Positions 7,458 through 17,875 of a DNA stretch of 28,529 nucleotides are shown here, piece after piece; position 1 is the first letter of the stretch; each line of letters starts with the position of its first letter. The translations under genes and the position numbers were made by a program. The notes under the pieces were generated by a model. That model was not told the DNA's origin and did not search any database. It saw only the letters and a program-made list of their open reading frames with translations. The DNA is from Hyphomicrobiales bacterium (GTDB lineage: Bacteria; Pseudomonadota; Alphaproteobacteria; Rhizobiales; Aestuariivirgaceae), in the NCBI GenBank assembly GCA_012032065.1, contig JAAURV010000004.1, positions 1 through 28,529 on the forward strand, given 5' to 3'.

Positions 7458-8966
7458 ATGAGGACTCTGGAGCTTCACAGCGAACAAGCGACGGCCGCAT
7501 TGGGCGCGGAGCTTTCGCTATTTGCAAGACCGGGTCAGGTGATCGCCCTTAAGGGACCGCTTGGCTCCGGCAAATCGGTGCTGGCGCGCGGCTTCATCCA
7601 TGGGCTTGCGGGGATCGGCGGGGACTTCGACGTTCCGAGCCCCACATTCACACTTATCCAGGCTTACGACTCGCTCCGTGTTCCCGTTGTACATGCCGAT
7701 CTCTATCGGTTGCGGAGCGAATCGGAAGTTATCGAACTTGGCCTGAATGATCTCGCGCGCAGTTACGTGCTGCTGATCGAGTGGCCAGAATACTTGCCGT
7801 CTCCGTTTTCGCCCGACTGCCTTACCATCGAGCTTGCCGGCACCGGCAACGCGCGCACGGCAACTTTAACTTCATCCGGAACGTGGAAGAATATCCTCGC
7901 TCGCAACGAGTCTATCGCGGCATTCTTGCGCGGTTCGAATTGGGCCGGTGCGCAGCGGCACTTCTTCGAAGGTGATGCGTCTTCTAGGCGGTATGAGCGG
8001 CTTCAGCGCGATAGCACGCAATCCATCCTTATGGACATGCCCGCGCGGCCGGATGGCCCGCCGGTCAAGGATGGGAAACCTTATAGCCGGATCGCGCACC
8101 TTGCCGAGGATATCCGTTCCGTCGTTGCCGTAAACGATTATCTTGTTTCATTGGGCTATGGCGCACCCCGCGTCGAGCATGCCGATCTCACTACCGGACT
8201 CGCGATCATCGAAGATCTGGGGGACGCCGTTTACGGGCGCATGCGGAGTGCTGGCCTCGATATGCGCACGCCAATGACAATCGCCGTCGAGGTGTTGGCG
8301 GATATGGCCAAGAGAACTTGGCCCCCGAACGTGCCGTTGCGCGGCGGTGGCACGCACGCGCTACATCGCTACGACGAAGATGCGCTCGCCATCGAAACAG
8401 AACTGCTGACGGAGTGGTTTTGGCCTCATGCCATCGGGAAACCCATCGATGCCGCGCATCTTGGCGAGTTCCGCGCTATCTGGAAGAAAGCGTTCGCGAT
8501 GGCCGCGACCGATCACCCTGTCTGGGTGCTGCGCGATTTTCACTCGCCGAACCTGTTGTGGCTCGAGGATCGCACGGGTCTCGCGCGCGTGGGTCTCATC
8601 GACACGCAAGATTGTTTGATCGGCCATCCCGCCTACGATCTCGCCTCGCTTCTGCAAGATGCGCGCATCGACATTCCCGTCGACGAACATGACAGGCTGT
8701 TCGCTTACTACTGCAAGATTCGCGGCGCGGGCTTCGATGAAAACGCTTTCCGCCGCGCCTATGCGATGCTGGGCGCTCAGAGGGCTACAAAGATTCTCGG
8801 CATCTTCGCCAGGCTTTCGAAGCGTGACGGAAAGCATGGCTATCTGAAGCACATTCCGCGGGTCTTCGGATATCTCCAGCGCAATCTTGCGCATCCCGAT
8901 CTTGGCGCGCTGAAACGCTGGTACGATGCCAATCTTCCCGCAAACGCGGCACAGAGGGCGGCGTAA
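7458..8966 (+). CDS. TsaE-AmgK fusion: t6A ATPase plus amino-sugar anomeric kinase
   Basis: This 502-residue protein has two parts. Residues 1 to about 150 are TsaE (YjeE), the ATPase that works with TsaB/TsaD to make threonylcarbamoyladenosine at tRNA position 37; Walker A is GPLGSGKS (33-40), followed by SPTFTLIQAY and HADLYRL. Residues from about 165 on are an aminoglycoside-phosphotransferase-fold kinase with the catalytic block RDFHSPNLLWL (near 359) and the metal-binding IDTQD. With murU directly downstream it matches AmgK, which phosphorylates MurNAc/GlcNAc at C1 in cell-wall recycling. Such fusions are known from alphaproteobacteria. It starts three bases after divL and its stop overlaps the murU start (TAATG). 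TsaE assignment is strong; the AmgK substrate is inferred from family and neighbour. Confidence 0.88.
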   Translation: MRTLELHSEQATAALGAELSLFARPGQVIALKGPLGSGKSVLARGFIHGLAGIGGDFDVPSPTFTLIQAYDSLRVPVVHADLYRLRSESEVIELGLNDLARSYVLLIEWPEYLPSPFSPDCLTIELAGTGNARTATLTSSGTWKNILARNESIAAFLRGSNWAGAQRHFFEGDASSRRYERLQRDSTQSILMDMPARPDGPPVKDGKPYSRIAHLAEDIRSVVAVNDYLVSLGYGAPRVEHADLTTGLAIIEDLGDAVYGRMRSAGLDMRTPMTIAVEVLADMAKRTWPPNVPLRGGGTHALHRYDEDALAIETELLTEWFWPHAIGKPIDAAHLGEFRAIWKKAFAMAATDHPVWVLRDFHSPNLLWLEDRTGLARVGLIDTQDCLIGHPAYDLASLLQDARIDIPVDEHDRLFAYYCKIRGAGFDENAFRRAYAMLGAQRATKILGIFARLSKRDGKHGYLKHIPRVFGYLQRNLAHPDLGALKRWYDANLPANAAQRAA

Positions 8967-9685
8967 TGCAAGCCGTCACCACCGCGATGGTGCTGGCGGC
9001 GGGTCTTGGCGTGCGGATGCAGCCGCTGACGCTGACGCGCCCCAAGCCGCTGGTGGAGGCCGCAGGCAAGGCGCTGATCGATCATGGGATTGAAAAACTG
9101 CGCGCGGCGGGCGTAAAACGCGCGGTCGTCAACGTCCACTATCTCGCCGATCAAATCGAGGCTTGGGCCAAGCGGCAGCGGGGAATCGAGATCGCCATCT
9201 CGGACGAACGGCGCGAACTTCTCGATACCGGCGGCGGCATTCGCAATGCACTTCCGCTTCTTCGCGGCACGCCATTCTTCGTTCTGAACAGCGACAGCTT
9301 CTGGCAAGATGGAAAGATTCCAGCGCTGGACCGCTTGAATCAGCACTGGAATGGCGATGAGATGGATTGCTTGCTGCTTCTCACGCCTCTAGAGCGCACG
9401 GTTGGCTATGACGGCAAGGGCGATTTCACCATCGGCGTGGATGGACGGCTGCAAAGGAAATCCGCTGGCTCTGGAACCGCATACGCTTACAGCGGTGCTT
9501 ATCTGGTGAAGCCGGAGCTCTTCGCCGGTTCGCCGCATGGCAAGTTCTCGATGAACCTGCTATGGGACCGCGCCATATCGCAAGGGCGGCTTTTCGGCAT
9601 TGAACACGACGGGCTTTGGCTGCATGTGGGTACGCCGGAGGCCATTGGGCTTGCAGAAGCAGCGCTCGCCGGACAACCCGCGTGA
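8966..9685 (+). CDS. murU: N-acetylmuramate alpha-1-phosphate uridylyltransferase
   Basis: A 239-residue nucleotidyltransferase. The signature MVLAAGLGVRMQPLT near the N-terminus binds the nucleotide, PKPLVEAAGKALIDH follows, and VLNSDSFW supplies the metal-binding aspartate. In Pseudomonas putida MurU turns MurNAc-alpha-1-phosphate and UTP into UDP-MurNAc, bypassing MurA/MurB. The immediately preceding AmgK domain makes its substrate, which supports this over a generic sugar-1-phosphate transferase. The start overlaps the previous stop by one base and the stop overlaps the addB GTG, so expression is coupled. Length is usual for MurU. Confidence 0.85.
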   Translation: MQAVTTAMVLAAGLGVRMQPLTLTRPKPLVEAAGKALIDHGIEKLRAAGVKRAVVNVHYLADQIEAWAKRQRGIEIAISDERRELLDTGGGIRNALPLLRGTPFFVLNSDSFWQDGKIPALDRLNQHWNGDEMDCLLLLTPLERTVGYDGKGDFTIGVDGRLQRKSAGSGTAYAYSGAYLVKPELFAGSPHGKFSMNLLWDRAISQGRLFGIEHDGLWLHVGTPEAIGLAEAALAGQPA

Positions 9686-12674
9686 CCCATGGACGCCTGA
9701 ATCTCTACACCATCGCGCCAGACCATTCGTTTCTCGAAGTTCTGGCCCATCGTGTATTGAACGGCTTCCCGGACGGCCCCGGCCCGATAGCCGCCGACAG
9801 ACTGCATGAATGCCGCGTCATGCTGCCGACGCGGCGCGCGGCGCGGCTGTTTCAAGAGACACTCTTCAAGATGGCAAAGCGCGAGGCGCTGCTGATGCCG
9901 CGCATCGCCGCCATCGGCGACATCGACGAAGATCAAGCCGATTTTCCCTACGAGGCGCTCGAACTTCCGCCAGCGGCTTCCGCGAATGGGCGCCTGTTCA
10001 CGTTGATGGCGATCATCGGGGAGTGGGCCGAGGAAAATCCGCGGCTGCGGCTTGCGGCGGACGTGCGCGCCGATCCGCATCACCGGCATGCTTTGGCGCT
10101 GAGCCTTGCGCAACTCATGGACAGCATCGAGATCGAAGACTTCGATGCGGCGCGGATCGGCGAGGCCTATACGCTCGATGTGGCCTCGCACCGCGAAGCC
10201 ATCCTCGGCTTGATCGATCTTGCCTCCAAGGAATTGCCCCGCCGGCTGAACGCCGAAGGATTGATGAGCGAGACTGAGCGCCGGAACCGCTTGTTGCGGC
10301 TCGAAGCCGCGAGGGTTGCGGGAGCGGAGTCCACCGGTCCAATCATCGCCGCAGGCTCGACCGGCTCCATTCCGGCGACGCGCGATTTGCTGATGCAATT
10401 GCCAAGCATGAAAATGGCGCCGTTGTTCTGCCCGGCGTCGACATGACCTTGGACGGCGCCAGTTGGGGCGCGATCTCGCCGCAGCATCCGCAATATGCGC
10501 TGAAGCAGTTCCTCGCTCACTGTGAGACGGATCGAAGCGGGGTCGCCGATCTCACGCCAGGCAGTTCGGACCGTGTCTGGCTCGCGGGCGAGACCATGCG
10601 GCCCTCCTCCACCACGGACAATTGGCTGCAGGCTCTCGAAGGCAATGACGATCGCATCGCGGCCGGCGCCGCCGGGGTTCGTATTCTCGCTTGCGACAGT
10701 CTGGAGGAGGAAGCCGAGGCCATTGCCTTCGTGCTGCGCGAATGCCTCGAAGCCGAGGGAAAGACGGCCGCGCTGGTGACGCCCGACCGCACGCTGGCGC
10801 GTATGGTCAAGGCCGCGCTCACGCGCTGGAACATTGGGATCGACGACTCGGCGGGCGAACCACTGGCGAAAACACCAGCCGCATCGCTTTTGCTATTGCT
10901 CTGCGACGCCGCGCTTTCGGATATTGCGCCATCGGATCTGGCGCGGATCATTCACCATCCTCTCGCGCGCTTCGGCAAGGATGAACACGAGGCGGAACGG
11001 CGCGCGTCGGTGTTCGATCTTGCAGTGATGCGCCGCAAGCCTTCGGCGATGAATTTCGACGGCTGCCTCATGCTGGCGCGCAGCCGGCCAAGTAAAAAAT
11101 TTCTGCATCCCGCTCTCCAGCGCCTCTCGGATGAGGAATGGTCCTTGTGCGCGGCGCTCGCTGCCGATCTTGAGTTACAGCTACGCCCGCTCATCGCGAT
11201 CAAGACTGGACCGGCGGACGCCCATATCGAAATGTTGCTCGCGGCAGCGCGTGGCGCCGCCGGAGATGCGGTGGACAACCGGCCCGAAAGCCGCGCGCTT
11301 CTCGATGCGCTCGGCGGGATCAAGGCCGAAGCGCAACGGCTTGGTCAGTGTGCATTCACCGAAACGGCGCAGGTCCTACGCCACGCTCTGCAAAGCATGC
11401 CGTTCCGATTGCCGGAGCAACTTAAACAGCGGCTTTCGATCCTGGGCCCCTTGGAAGCGCGGTTGATAAAGCCAGACACGATCATTCTCGGCGGCCTAAA
11501 CGAAGGCGTGTGGCCAAGCCAGCCCGATGCGGGACCTTGGCTCAACCGGCCCATGCGCGACGTGCTTGGCTTGCAGCAACCCGAGCGGCAGATCGGCCAA
11601 ATGGCGCACGATTTCGTTCAGGCGTTTGGATGCGCCAACGTCTATCTTGCCTACGCACGGCGCACCGGCAGCGCCACGGCGCTCCCATGCCGGTGGCTTC
11701 TCCGTCTCGAGATGATCTGCAACTGGGCGAAGGTCGAGATTCACGATGGGCGCATTCCCCAACTGGTGGCCGCGGCCGACACGCCGCAGCGCGTCATTCC
11801 AACTCCCATGCCGCGGCCCAAACCGCCGCTTGCACTCAGACCTCGAAGCCTCAGCGTCACCTCGATAGAGAAACTTATCGGAGACGCCTATGCCATCTAT
11901 GCCAGGAAAATCCTGAACCTCGCGCCACTGGAAGATCACGAAGACGAAGAGGACTACGCGCTTCGCGGCATGTTGTTTCACGATGTGCTCGGTGAATTTG
12001 GGCAACGCTTTCCCGCCGCGTTGCCGGCCGATGCGCTCGAGGCGCTGCTTGCGATCGCCGAAGAAAGGTTTGCAGCTTACGATGCCATACCGGAGGCGCG
12101 GCGATTCTGGCTGCCACGCTTCCGGCGTTTTGCAACGTGGTTCGCCGGCTATGACCGGATCGAACTACGGCCAACGCTGCAAAGCGTCCACGCCGAAACA
12201 TCCGGAAAGCGTGTCTTTGACATTTCCGGAGCAGTTTTCGATCTAACCGCGTGCGCCGACCGCATCGATATTCTCAAGGATGGCACGGCGCGCATTCTCG
12301 ATTTCAAATCCGGCGAACCTCCATCGGGCAGAGCGGTCGAACGGGGCGAGCATCCGCAACTTACGTTGGAAGCCGCGATACACGCGAAAAATGGGTTTGC
12401 CTTGCCCGCTGGTGGCGACACATCCGAGATTGCCTACGTCAAAATCTCGGGCGGCGATCCGCCAGGGGCTTACATCCTACCGAAAATCCGCGACCACGAT
12501 CTCGCAACACTTGTCCGTGAACATACCGAAGGCCTCGAGAGACTGATTCTCGCATTCGACGACGAGGACACACCCTATGTCCCACGCGGCCGTAACGATG
12601 ACGCCGAGAAATCCCTCGACTACGACCATCTCTCGCGGTTCCGCGAGTGGGTTTCCGGCGGAGATGGCGAATGA
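9682..12674 (+). CDS. addB: Double-strand break repair protein AddB (alpha type), broken by a one-base deletion
   Basis: AddB pairs with AddA as a helicase-nuclease that processes double-strand ends for RecA. I start it at GTG 9682, overlapping the murU stop (GTGA), giving VTHGRLNLYTIAPDHSFLE. The first frame ends at 10446. Adding one G after 10395 (ATGCA to ATGGCA) gives RDLLMAIAKHENGAVVLPGVDMTLDGASW and an open frame to 12674, 997 residues. The N-terminal half resembles an inactivated UvrD-like domain (VMLPTRRAARLFQ) without a Walker A site. The C-terminal nuclease is recognisable from RGMLFHDVLGEF and ILDFKSGEPP (near 872), then the QLTLEAAI segment. The stop overlaps the addA start. The frameshift is probably a sequencing error because the partner addA is kept. 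Confidence 0.92.
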
Positions 12675-15600
12675 AAAAGACCGTCAATGCCAACGACACG
12701 CAACGCGCCGCTTCCAATCCGCAACAATCGGTGTGGGTTACAGCCAACGCGGGTTCGGGCAAGACGCACGTTCTTGCCCATCGCGTCATCCGCTTGATGC
12801 TTGACGGCGCCGATCCCGCTTCGATCCTGTGCCTCACCTATACGAAGGCCGCCGCCGCCGAGATGGCGCAGCGCGTGCAGGAGATTCTTTCAAGCTGGGT
12901 CACCATGGACAATGCCGAACTCGTGGTGTCGCTCAAGAACATCGGGGCCCCCTCGCCTAACGCTCAGTCTCTGGCGGAAGCGCGCCGCCTCTTCACCCGC
13001 GCGTTGGAAACGCCTGGCGGCCTCAAGATTCAGACGATCCATGCTTTCTGCGAGAGAATGCTGCAACTGTTCCCGGTCGAAGCTGGAGTGGTTCCGGGGT
13101 TCACGGTAGCCGACGAACGCACCGCCGCGCAGATGATGGAAAATGCGCTGGAGTCCGCCCTGTCCGAAGCGGAGTCCGGGAAAAACGCGAAGCTTGCCGA
13201 GAGCCTCGCAATCGCCGCGCGCTACACTCAGGCAAGCCAACTTGCGAAATACATCGCGCAGATCGCATCGAAACGCTCTCGTTTCTCCGCGCCGCAGTTC
13301 GATGAAGCTTTCGTGTCAGCCGGTTTGAGCCGGCTTTGCGGCGAATTCCAGCTTTCCGGCGCCGACACCGCCGACAGCATCCTGAGCCGGCTTGTTTCCA
13401 ATAGCCAACTCTGGAGCAGTTTCCTCGATGTCCTGCGGCAAGGGGCCAAGAACGCACTGAAGATGGCGGAGGAGATCATAGGCGCGCGCAGAGACAATCC
13501 CGGAAGTCTCGAAGCATGGCGGGAAGTATTCTTCACCGGCAAAGGCGAACCGAAAAAAGTATCGACGAAACAAATCATGGCGGTCGATCCAAACTTCGAA
13601 AGCCGTCTCGCGGCCATCGCCGCCGAAATCGGCAAGGCCAGCGCTTGCGAGTGCCTATCCGCAACAGAGGCGTTGCTGACCATCGCCGTCCGCGTGTTCG
13701 AGGCCTATGACACCGAGAAGCGGCGCGCGGGGTTTCTCGATTTCGACGATCTCATTCTCCGAACGCAAGAATTGCTCACCGCCCGGCGCGCGGCGCAGTG
13801 GGTGCTTTACAAACTCGACGCCGGTCTCTCTCACGTTCTCGTCGACGAGGCGCAAGACACAAAGTCCGGGGCAGTGGAGAATCCTAGGGGCCCTCACCGA
13901 AGAATTCTTCTCGGGCGAGGGACGGAGACCGGACGTGGACCGCACGATCTTCGTCGTCGGCGACAGAAAGCAGTCGATCTACAGCTTTCAAGGCGCGGAT
14001 GTGAATGCCTTCGAATCGGCGGAAGACGGTTTTGCCAATCGGATCACCAACGCCGGCCAAGAGTTCAAGAACGTGCCTTTGACACTCTCCTTCAGGTCGG
14101 CGCCGGAGATTCTAGACGCGGTCGATTCGGTGTTTGGACAGTCGTCCGCCGCTTTGCCCGGACTTGAAGGCGCTAATTCGCCCTATCCCCCGCATCAGGC
14201 GCATCGCAAGGAGAAGGGCGTTTACGAGATATGGCCGCTCATCGAGGCAGGAGAAAAGGCTGAAGACGATGTTTGGCAGCCATTGCTGGAACGGCCAGCC
14301 GAGGAGTCGCGCCACCGTTTGCTCGCGCGCAAGATCGCCTCGCGGATTCGAAGTTGGATCGGCAAGCGAAGGCTCTCCGAAGGCAAAGTGGTCGGGCCGG
14401 GCGATATTCTCATCCTGCTCCGCAATCGGGGCAGATTGTTTGAGGCCGTCCTTGCAGAATTGCAGGCAGCGCATGTTCCCGTAGCGGGCGCCGACCGCTT
14501 GAAGCTCGCGAACAATATCGCCGTTCTCGATCTCATGGCGCTGATGCAGTTTTGCCTTCTGACCGAAGACGATTATTCACTTGCCTGCGTTCTCAAAAGT
14601 CCCTTCGTGCCCGAGCCGCTCGATGAAGATCAACTTCTGGCGCTTGCCGCCGCGCGGGGTTCCGCCACTTTGTGGAAGAGGCTCGTCACGGCGGAGGACG
14701 AGGCCTCGCAAGAGAACGCGCGCTGGCTGGTTTCACGCCGCGAGGCGATGCGCAGCGAGCGGCCGTTCGAATTCCTATCCCAAACCATCGTTCAGAGGCG
14801 CGCGGCAATTCTCGCGCGTCTTGGTTCCGAAGCCAGCGACGCCATGAATGCGCTCTTGCAGGCGGCTCTCGATTACGAGACGGCAGAGACCCCGTCATAT
14901 CCCGGTTTTTTGCGCTGGTTCCGGTCGGGCGAGTCCGAAGTGAAGCGCGACATGGATCAGGATTCCGGCGGGGTGCGCGTGATGACGATCCACGGTTCGA
15001 AAGGCTTGGAAGCACCGATCATAATCCTGCCGGTCGACGTCAATGCGAAGCCAGGCGGCTCCGGCGACCAGATTCTCATGCCGGAACTTACGGGCTTCGG
15101 GCTGTTTCCATTTTGGTACCTGAGCAGCCGCCCGCTCGATTCGGTCCCGAAATGGAAGGAAAGACGAAAGGATGCCGAGCGCGAGGAGTCGCACCGTTTG
15201 CTGTATGTGGCTTTGACCCGTGCGCGCGATGAGCTGTATGTCTGTGGATGCACAAGCGGCGACAAGGCCCGGGACGACAACTGGTACGATCTCGTAGACC
15301 AGGCACGGCCTGACGGCATGCGCGAGATTTGGGAAGAGGACGTCCTGGCCGCTTATCGTCTTGGCAATGATCCCGCCGCCGTGCGCGAAGCGGATGGCTC
15401 AAACAAACACGGCACCACTTTACCGGATTGGTTCTTCCGCGAGTATCGACAAACTCCAGAACGCCGCAGCCGTATCGAGAACGAGCCGTATGACAAAACT
15501 GCCGCGGCGCGCGGCGCCATTCTCCACAAGCTCTTGCAGGAGCTTCCCTCGACCGCGCCTGACGGGCGTCTCGCTTTCGCAAACAGGATAGCGATGAAGC

Positions 15601-15995
15601 GTGGGATTGAACCGGCCCTCGCTGAAGCGATCGCCCGGCTGACTCTCGACGAGAGATTCCAAACCCTGTTCGGCGCGCATGGGCTTGCGGAAGCACCGGT
15701 CTCGGCCAGACTTCATGGCGGCAAGCTTCTCGTCGAAGGCCGGATCGATCGTCTTGTGTTGGGCGAAAATGAAACAATCATCATCGACTACAAGTCAGGC
15801 ACACCCAGGGTGATTGACGAATCCCATGACTACGCCTTGCAGCTCGCAAGATACCGGGCAGCATTGGAGGAGGCCCGGCCCGGCAAGCCTGTCAGAACCG
15901 CGCTCCTGTGGATCGACGCACCGCGCCTCGACTGGATCGGAAAAGATGTCTTGGACAGGGCGCTAGCACAGCTCCTTGCCAGCACAACCCCGTGA
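12671..15995 (+). CDS. addA: Double-strand break repair helicase AddA (alpha type), broken by a one-base insertion
   Basis: This is the UvrD-type helicase subunit of AddAB. ATG at 12671 overlaps the addB stop (ATGA). Walker A is ANAGSGKTHVL (25-35), followed by LCLTYTKAAAAEM, QTIHAFCERMLQ, the Walker B VLVDEAQDT, FVVGDRKQSIYSFQGAD, LSFRSAPEILDAV, MTIHGSKGLEAPIIILP and LLYVALTRARDELYVCG. The C-terminal nuclease shows GAILHKLLQELP, EGRIDRLVL and IIIDYKSG. The frame breaks just after DEAQDT: reading AAA at 13861-13863 as AA gives DTSPGQWRILGALTEEF and an open frame to 15995, 1107 residues, near the family norm. All helicase and nuclease motifs are intact once repaired. trxA follows after 71 bases with its own promoter. 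Confidence 0.94.
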
Positions 15996-16002
15996 CTCGG
16001 GC

Positions 16003-16032
16003 TTGACCCGCCCGCCCCCTGCTTCCTACCTT
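16003..16032 (+). promoter_or_regulatory. Candidate trxA promoter
   Basis: TTGACC (16003-16008) and TACCTT (16027-16032) are 18 bases apart, in the 71-base gap between addA and trxA. Transcription would begin about 28 bases before the ATG at 16067. Confidence 0.45.
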
Positions 16033-16066
16033 CCATCCGAGCCGATTCCCCTTCCAGGAGAGCCCT

Positions 16067-16390
16067 ATGCAATTCACCACCAAAGTGTCCGACGCCTCTT
16101 TCGACGCGGACGTGATCAAATCGTCAGAGCCCGTCGTTGTCGACTTCTGGGCGGAATGGTGCGGCCCCTGCAAGGCAATCGGCCCCGCGCTCGAGGAAAT
16201 CGCGCAGACGCTTGGGCCGAAGGCCAAGATCGTCAAGCTGAATGTGGACGAGAATCCCGGCGTTGCATCCAAATATGGCATCAGGGGCATTCCGACTCTG
16301 ATGATCTTCAAGGACGGGAAGGTCGCATCGACGAAAGTCGGCGCCTTGCCCAAGAATCAGCTTCAGTCCTGGATCGAGCAATCGATCTAG
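16067..16390 (+). CDS. trxA: Thioredoxin 1
   Basis: This cytoplasmic dithiol-disulfide reductant is 107 residues, the standard length. The redox site is WCGPC in VVDFWAEWCGPCKAIGP (Cys32 and Cys35), with the cis-proline loop RGIPTLMIF and the buried aspartate in VVDFW. AGGAGA at 16056-16061 precedes the ATG by five bases. It stands between addA and the convergent folC and is bounded on its 3' side by the large hairpin at 16436-16501. It is the last rightward gene of the block. Confidence 0.97.
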   Translation: MQFTTKVSDASFDADVIKSSEPVVVDFWAEWCGPCKAIGPALEEIAQTLGPKAKIVKLNVDENPGVASKYGIRGIPTLMIFKDGKVASTKVGALPKNQLQSWIEQSI

Positions 16391-16435
16391 CGCAACGGGC
16401 GCTCAAGTGCGTAGCGGTTGAGTGCAGTAAGTTGC

Positions 16436-16501
16436 TCTAAATTTTAGATTTTCGAGCACCTTATCGGCGATCAGTTGATTCCAACTGATCGCCGGGTGCT
16501 C
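16436..16501. terminator. Large double hairpin between convergent trxA and folC
   Basis: A small palindrome TCTAAA-T-TTTAGA (16436-16448) precedes a long one. The inner stem CGGCGATCAGTTG (16465-16477) pairs perfectly with CAACTGATCGCCG (16482-16494) around ATTC. After a TTAT bulge the outer stem GAGCACC (16454-16460) pairs with GGTGCTC (16495-16501). That is 20 base pairs in all. No U-run follows on either strand, so it is not a textbook intrinsic terminator, but its place between two convergent stops fits a bidirectional transcript end. The layout also resembles palindromic interspersed repeats of alphaproteobacteria. No second copy was found in this window. Confidence 0.65.
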
Positions 16502-16507
16502 TAAGTT

Positions 16508-17875
16508 TCAGCGGCGCGAGACACCGCTGACCCGCGACATCTCCTCACCCATCTGCGCGGCCAGCACATGGCCCGCGAGATAAAGCGAACCGCAGATCAA
16601 AACGCGCGGCGTAGCGCTGCTGTTGCCGGCACGCCTTAGCGCATCCGGCAACGAGTCCGCCGCTTCACAAGCAAGCCCGCGCGCCGCACCGGTACCCGCG
16701 AGGCTCTCCGCGCTCAGAGCGTTTTCTTCTCCGGGGATCGCAAGCGTCAGCACCCGTTCGGCGAGCCCGGCAAAGGGCGCTATGAACTGTCCGGCATCCT
16801 TTGTGTTGAGCATGCCCCAGATCAGAACCAGCGGTTTCGAATGGCGCTCGTTGATTTCGGAGAAAGCGGCAGCCAATGCTTTTCCCGCCGATGGATTGTG
16901 GCCACCATCGAGCCAGAGTTCCGCGCCCGCGGGGAGCAGCGAGTTCAGGTTGCCGCTGTTGAGACGCTGCAGGCGCGCTGGCCAAGTCACCGACTTCAAT
17001 CCGTCTGAAATGTGCGTCTCGGAAATCCGGGCATCGCCGAGCTTTCTGAGCACCGCGATCGCCGTTCCGGCATTGTCGATCTGGTGACGCCCATGCAGCG
17101 CAGGCAATGGGAGATCGAGAAGCCCATCCACATCTTGATAAACAAGCCGACCCATCTGCTCGTAGGCGTGCCAATCGGAACTACCGATGAAGTCGGCACT
17201 ACCCAAGCGTTCCGCTTCCGAAACAAGCGCAACGAAGGCCTCGGCGCTCTGCGGCGCGATGATGCAAGGCACACCCTTCCGCATGATGCCCGCCTTCTCA
17301 CGCGCGATCTCCGTCAACGTTTCGCCCAGATACTGCTGATGATCGTAGTCGATGGCCGTGATTGCAGTTGCCGCCGGGCGCTTCACGACATTGGTGGCAT
17401 CCAGGCGTCCACCCAGCCCCGTCTCCAACAACACGTAGTCGGCGGGCACCCGCGAGAATTCGAGGAATGCGGCCGCCGTGGTGATTTCGAAAAAAGTGAT
17501 CGGCGCCTCGCCGTTCGCTTGCTCGCATTCTTCCAGAACACTCGAAAGTTTTTCCTCGGCGATCAACGTCCCTGCGAGCCCGATCCGCTCGTGAAAGCGC
17601 ACGAGATGGGGCGAGGTGTAGGTATGAACGCATAACCCGGCTTTCTCCATCGCCGCGCGCAGGATCGCCAGCGTCGAACCCTTGCCATTGGTGCCCGCGA
17701 TGTGAATGACCGGCGGCAACCGGTCCTGCGGGTTGCCCAGAGCCTCGAGAATCCGCCACATGCGGTCGAGGCTCAGGTCGATGATCTTGGGATGAAGCGA
17801 CAGCAGCCGCGTCAGTATGGCGTCGCTCGCGGTCAATTCATGGAACTCAAACGTTGGCCACCGGCACCAGTTCAC
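16508..17875 (-). CDS. folC: Bifunctional dihydrofolate synthase / folylpolyglutamate synthase
   Basis: It adds glutamate to dihydropteroate and then to tetrahydrofolates. Visible motifs are the P-loop VIHIAGTNGKGSTLAIL, TYTSPHLVRFHERI, FFEITTAAAFLEF, the loop ETGLGGRLDATN, IDYDHQQYLGETLTEIAREKAGI and, in the C-terminal Rossmann-like domain, LDGGHNPSAGKAL and LIWGMLNTKD. The longest frame begins at GTG 17875, inside the accD end (29-base overlap). A TTG at about 17833 giving MTASDAILTRLLSLHPK matches the usual FolC N-terminus better, so the start is uncertain. The product of 441 to 455 residues is a normal length. It is the last gene of the leftward trpA-accD-folC group. Confidence 0.95.
   Translation of the reverse strand: MNWCRWPTFEFHELTASDAILTRLLSLHPKIIDLSLDRMWRILEALGNPQDRLPPVIHIAGTNGKGSTLAILRAAMEKAGLCVHTYTSPHLVRFHERIGLAGTLIAEEKLSSVLEECEQANGEAPITFFEITTAAAFLEFSRVPADYVLLETGLGGRLDATNVVKRPAATAITAIDYDHQQYLGETLTEIAREKAGIMRKGVPCIIAPQSAEAFVALVSEAERLGSADFIGSSDWHAYEQMGRLVYQDVDGLLDLPLPALHGRHQIDNAGTAIAVLRKLGDARISETHISDGLKSVTWPARLQRLNSGNLNSLLPAGAELWLDGGHNPSAGKALAAAFSEINERHSKPLVLIWGMLNTKDAGQFIAPFAGLAERVLTLAIPGEENALSAESLAGTGAARGLACEAADSLPDALRRAGNSSATPRVLICGSLYLAGHVLAAQMGEEMSRVSGVSRR

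Noticed and set aside
5172..7487. 771-residue open frame on the minus strand
   Set aside because: It is antisense to divL and the end of ahcY-side sequence; the sense strand carries clear PAS and kinase boxes, so this is a shadow.
9616..9681. addB starting at ATG 9616
   Set aside because: This would add 22 residues overlapping murU; GTG 9682 overlaps the murU stop in the same coupled style as the other genes of the operon.
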